DNA from: Planctomycetota bacterium
GTDB lineage: Bacteria > Planctomycetota > UBA1135 > UBA2386
NCBI GenBank assembly: GCA_020425915.1
Contig: JAGQQZ010000253.1
Location: 1 to 5,359 of the forward strand
Direction of reading: 5' to 3'
DNA: 5,359 nt
Under the pieces are notes generated by a model. It had not been told where the DNA came from, did no database searches, and worked only from the letters and a program-made list of their open reading frames with translations. Every line of letters starts with the position of its first letter. The stretch's first letter is position 1. The position numbers were made by a program, and so were the translations under genes. Positions 5,003-5,359 of the stretch are shown piece after piece.

Positions 5003-5359
5003 ATGGAAGAACAAGTCATCGCGGGGCGTGGGATCGAGCTGGTTTCGGGGTTGGGATTCGGCGAGGTCCGAGCGCGATTGCAGGAGATCAACTTCGCCGA
5101 CGAGAGCACGCACCGGGCGCTGGCCTTCTATCTCGCCGAGGTCGCGGAGCGGAAGCTCTACGAGGACGGCGGCCACAGCAGCGCTGCTCACTTCGCCGAA
5201 GCCCAGCTCGAGATGAGCGACCGGCGCGCGCGGGATCTGATCCGCGTCGGCCGCGAACTGCGCGGACTCGAACTCGTCGACCGCGCGTTCTTCGCCGGCG
5301 AGATCGGCTGGACCAAGGTGCTCCTGCTCCTGCGCGTCGTGCAGGTCACGACCCAGGAA
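5003..5359 (+). CDS. HNH endonuclease-family protein, N-terminal part (runs off the window)
   Basis: 119 residues are visible with no stop. The helical N-terminal region contains 'ERKLYEDGGHSSAAHFAEA' (49-67), then 'MSDRRARDLIRVGREL' (71-86) and 'GLELVDRAFFAGEIGWTKV' (88-106). From memory this matches the N-terminal domain of a multicopy HNH-endonuclease family (DUF222/13E12-like organisation) common in planctomycetes, Deltaproteobacteria and Actinobacteria, in which a C-terminal H-N-H zinc/metal nuclease motif follows after some 150-300 residues. That catalytic part is outside the window, so nuclease activity is inferred only from family resemblance. The ATG at 5003 is chosen because no in-frame start lies between it and the upstream stops. 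There is no Shine-Dalgarno, and the promoter spacing suggests a leaderless message. Members are often dispersed and possibly mobile; the AT-rich upstream DNA, unlike the rest of the window, fits separate acquisition but does not prove it. Confidence 0.65.
   Translation, partial: MEEQVIAGRGIELVSGLGFGEVRARLQEINFADESTHRALAFYLAEVAERKLYEDGGHSSAAHFAEAQLEMSDRRARDLIRVGRELRGLELVDRAFFAGEIGWTKVLLLLRVVQVTTQE

Noticed and set aside
3917..5191. 424-codon minus-strand frame crossing the AT-rich island
   Set aside because: Pro/Arg/Ser-rich nonsense composition; it spans two plus-strand genes and a promoter region, and its length is explained by few stops in GC-rich DNA.
4992..5216. ATG at 4992 opening a 74-codon frame upstream of the HNH start
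   Set aside because: It is out of frame with the HNH-like protein, Ser/Arg-rich, and its ATG overlaps the proposed -10 box. The 5003 frame continues open to the window end with family motifs.
1..5359. CRISPR arrays, tRNA/rRNA genes, riboswitches, or a complete insertion sequence
   Set aside because: No regularly spaced repeats, no cloverleaf or conserved rRNA segments, and no transposase-like protein with terminal inverted repeats were found on reading both strands.

Overview
The window is GC-rich (about two-thirds G+C by eye) with strong G/C preference at third codon positions. It looks like part of a Planctomycetota chromosome, from one of the high-GC marine-type lineages. I infer this from gene types rather than from any marker gene. 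The four proteins are a short secreted protein ending in a degenerate 'YG-x-x-C' surface-protein module, a stack of carboxypeptidase-regulatory-like beta-sandwich domains behind an N-terminal membrane segment, a secreted protein of unknown function with a C-terminal jelly-roll-like region, and the start of an HNH-endonuclease-family protein. No rRNA, tRNA, CRISPR array or recognisable insertion sequence is present.

Layout: (1) 1-81 is a leader with a TATGAT box and a good Shine-Dalgarno. (2) 82-990 (+) is the small secreted protein. (3) It converges on a 733-residue minus-strand gene (999-3200). Only 8 bases separate the stop codons, and both lie in one strong hairpin (979-1010) that could end transcription from either side. 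(4) 3201-3360 is a divergent regulatory gap. (5) 3361-4929 (+) is the secreted protein of unknown function. Its last ~30 codons turn into Gly/Arg/Ala-rich, G-run-rich sequence that does not look like the natural end of its domain. (6) 4918-4996 is an abrupt AT-rich island. (7) From 5003 (+) an HNH-family protein begins and runs off the window. Its promoter-like elements place the predicted transcript start on the ATG, implying a leaderless mRNA.

No metabolic pathway links the genes. Three of the four products are exported or membrane-anchored, beta-rich proteins of the kind planctomycetes carry in large numbers. The gene orientations (convergent, divergent, then a separate unit) suggest independent transcription units rather than an operon. 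The most informative place is the 4800-5003 boundary. There a domain-ending gene loses its expected terminus, potential G-quadruplex and palindromic DNA follow, and base composition flips just before an HNH gene. I see no convincing complete new system in the window; the HNH boundary is the best candidate for something mobile or recombined.
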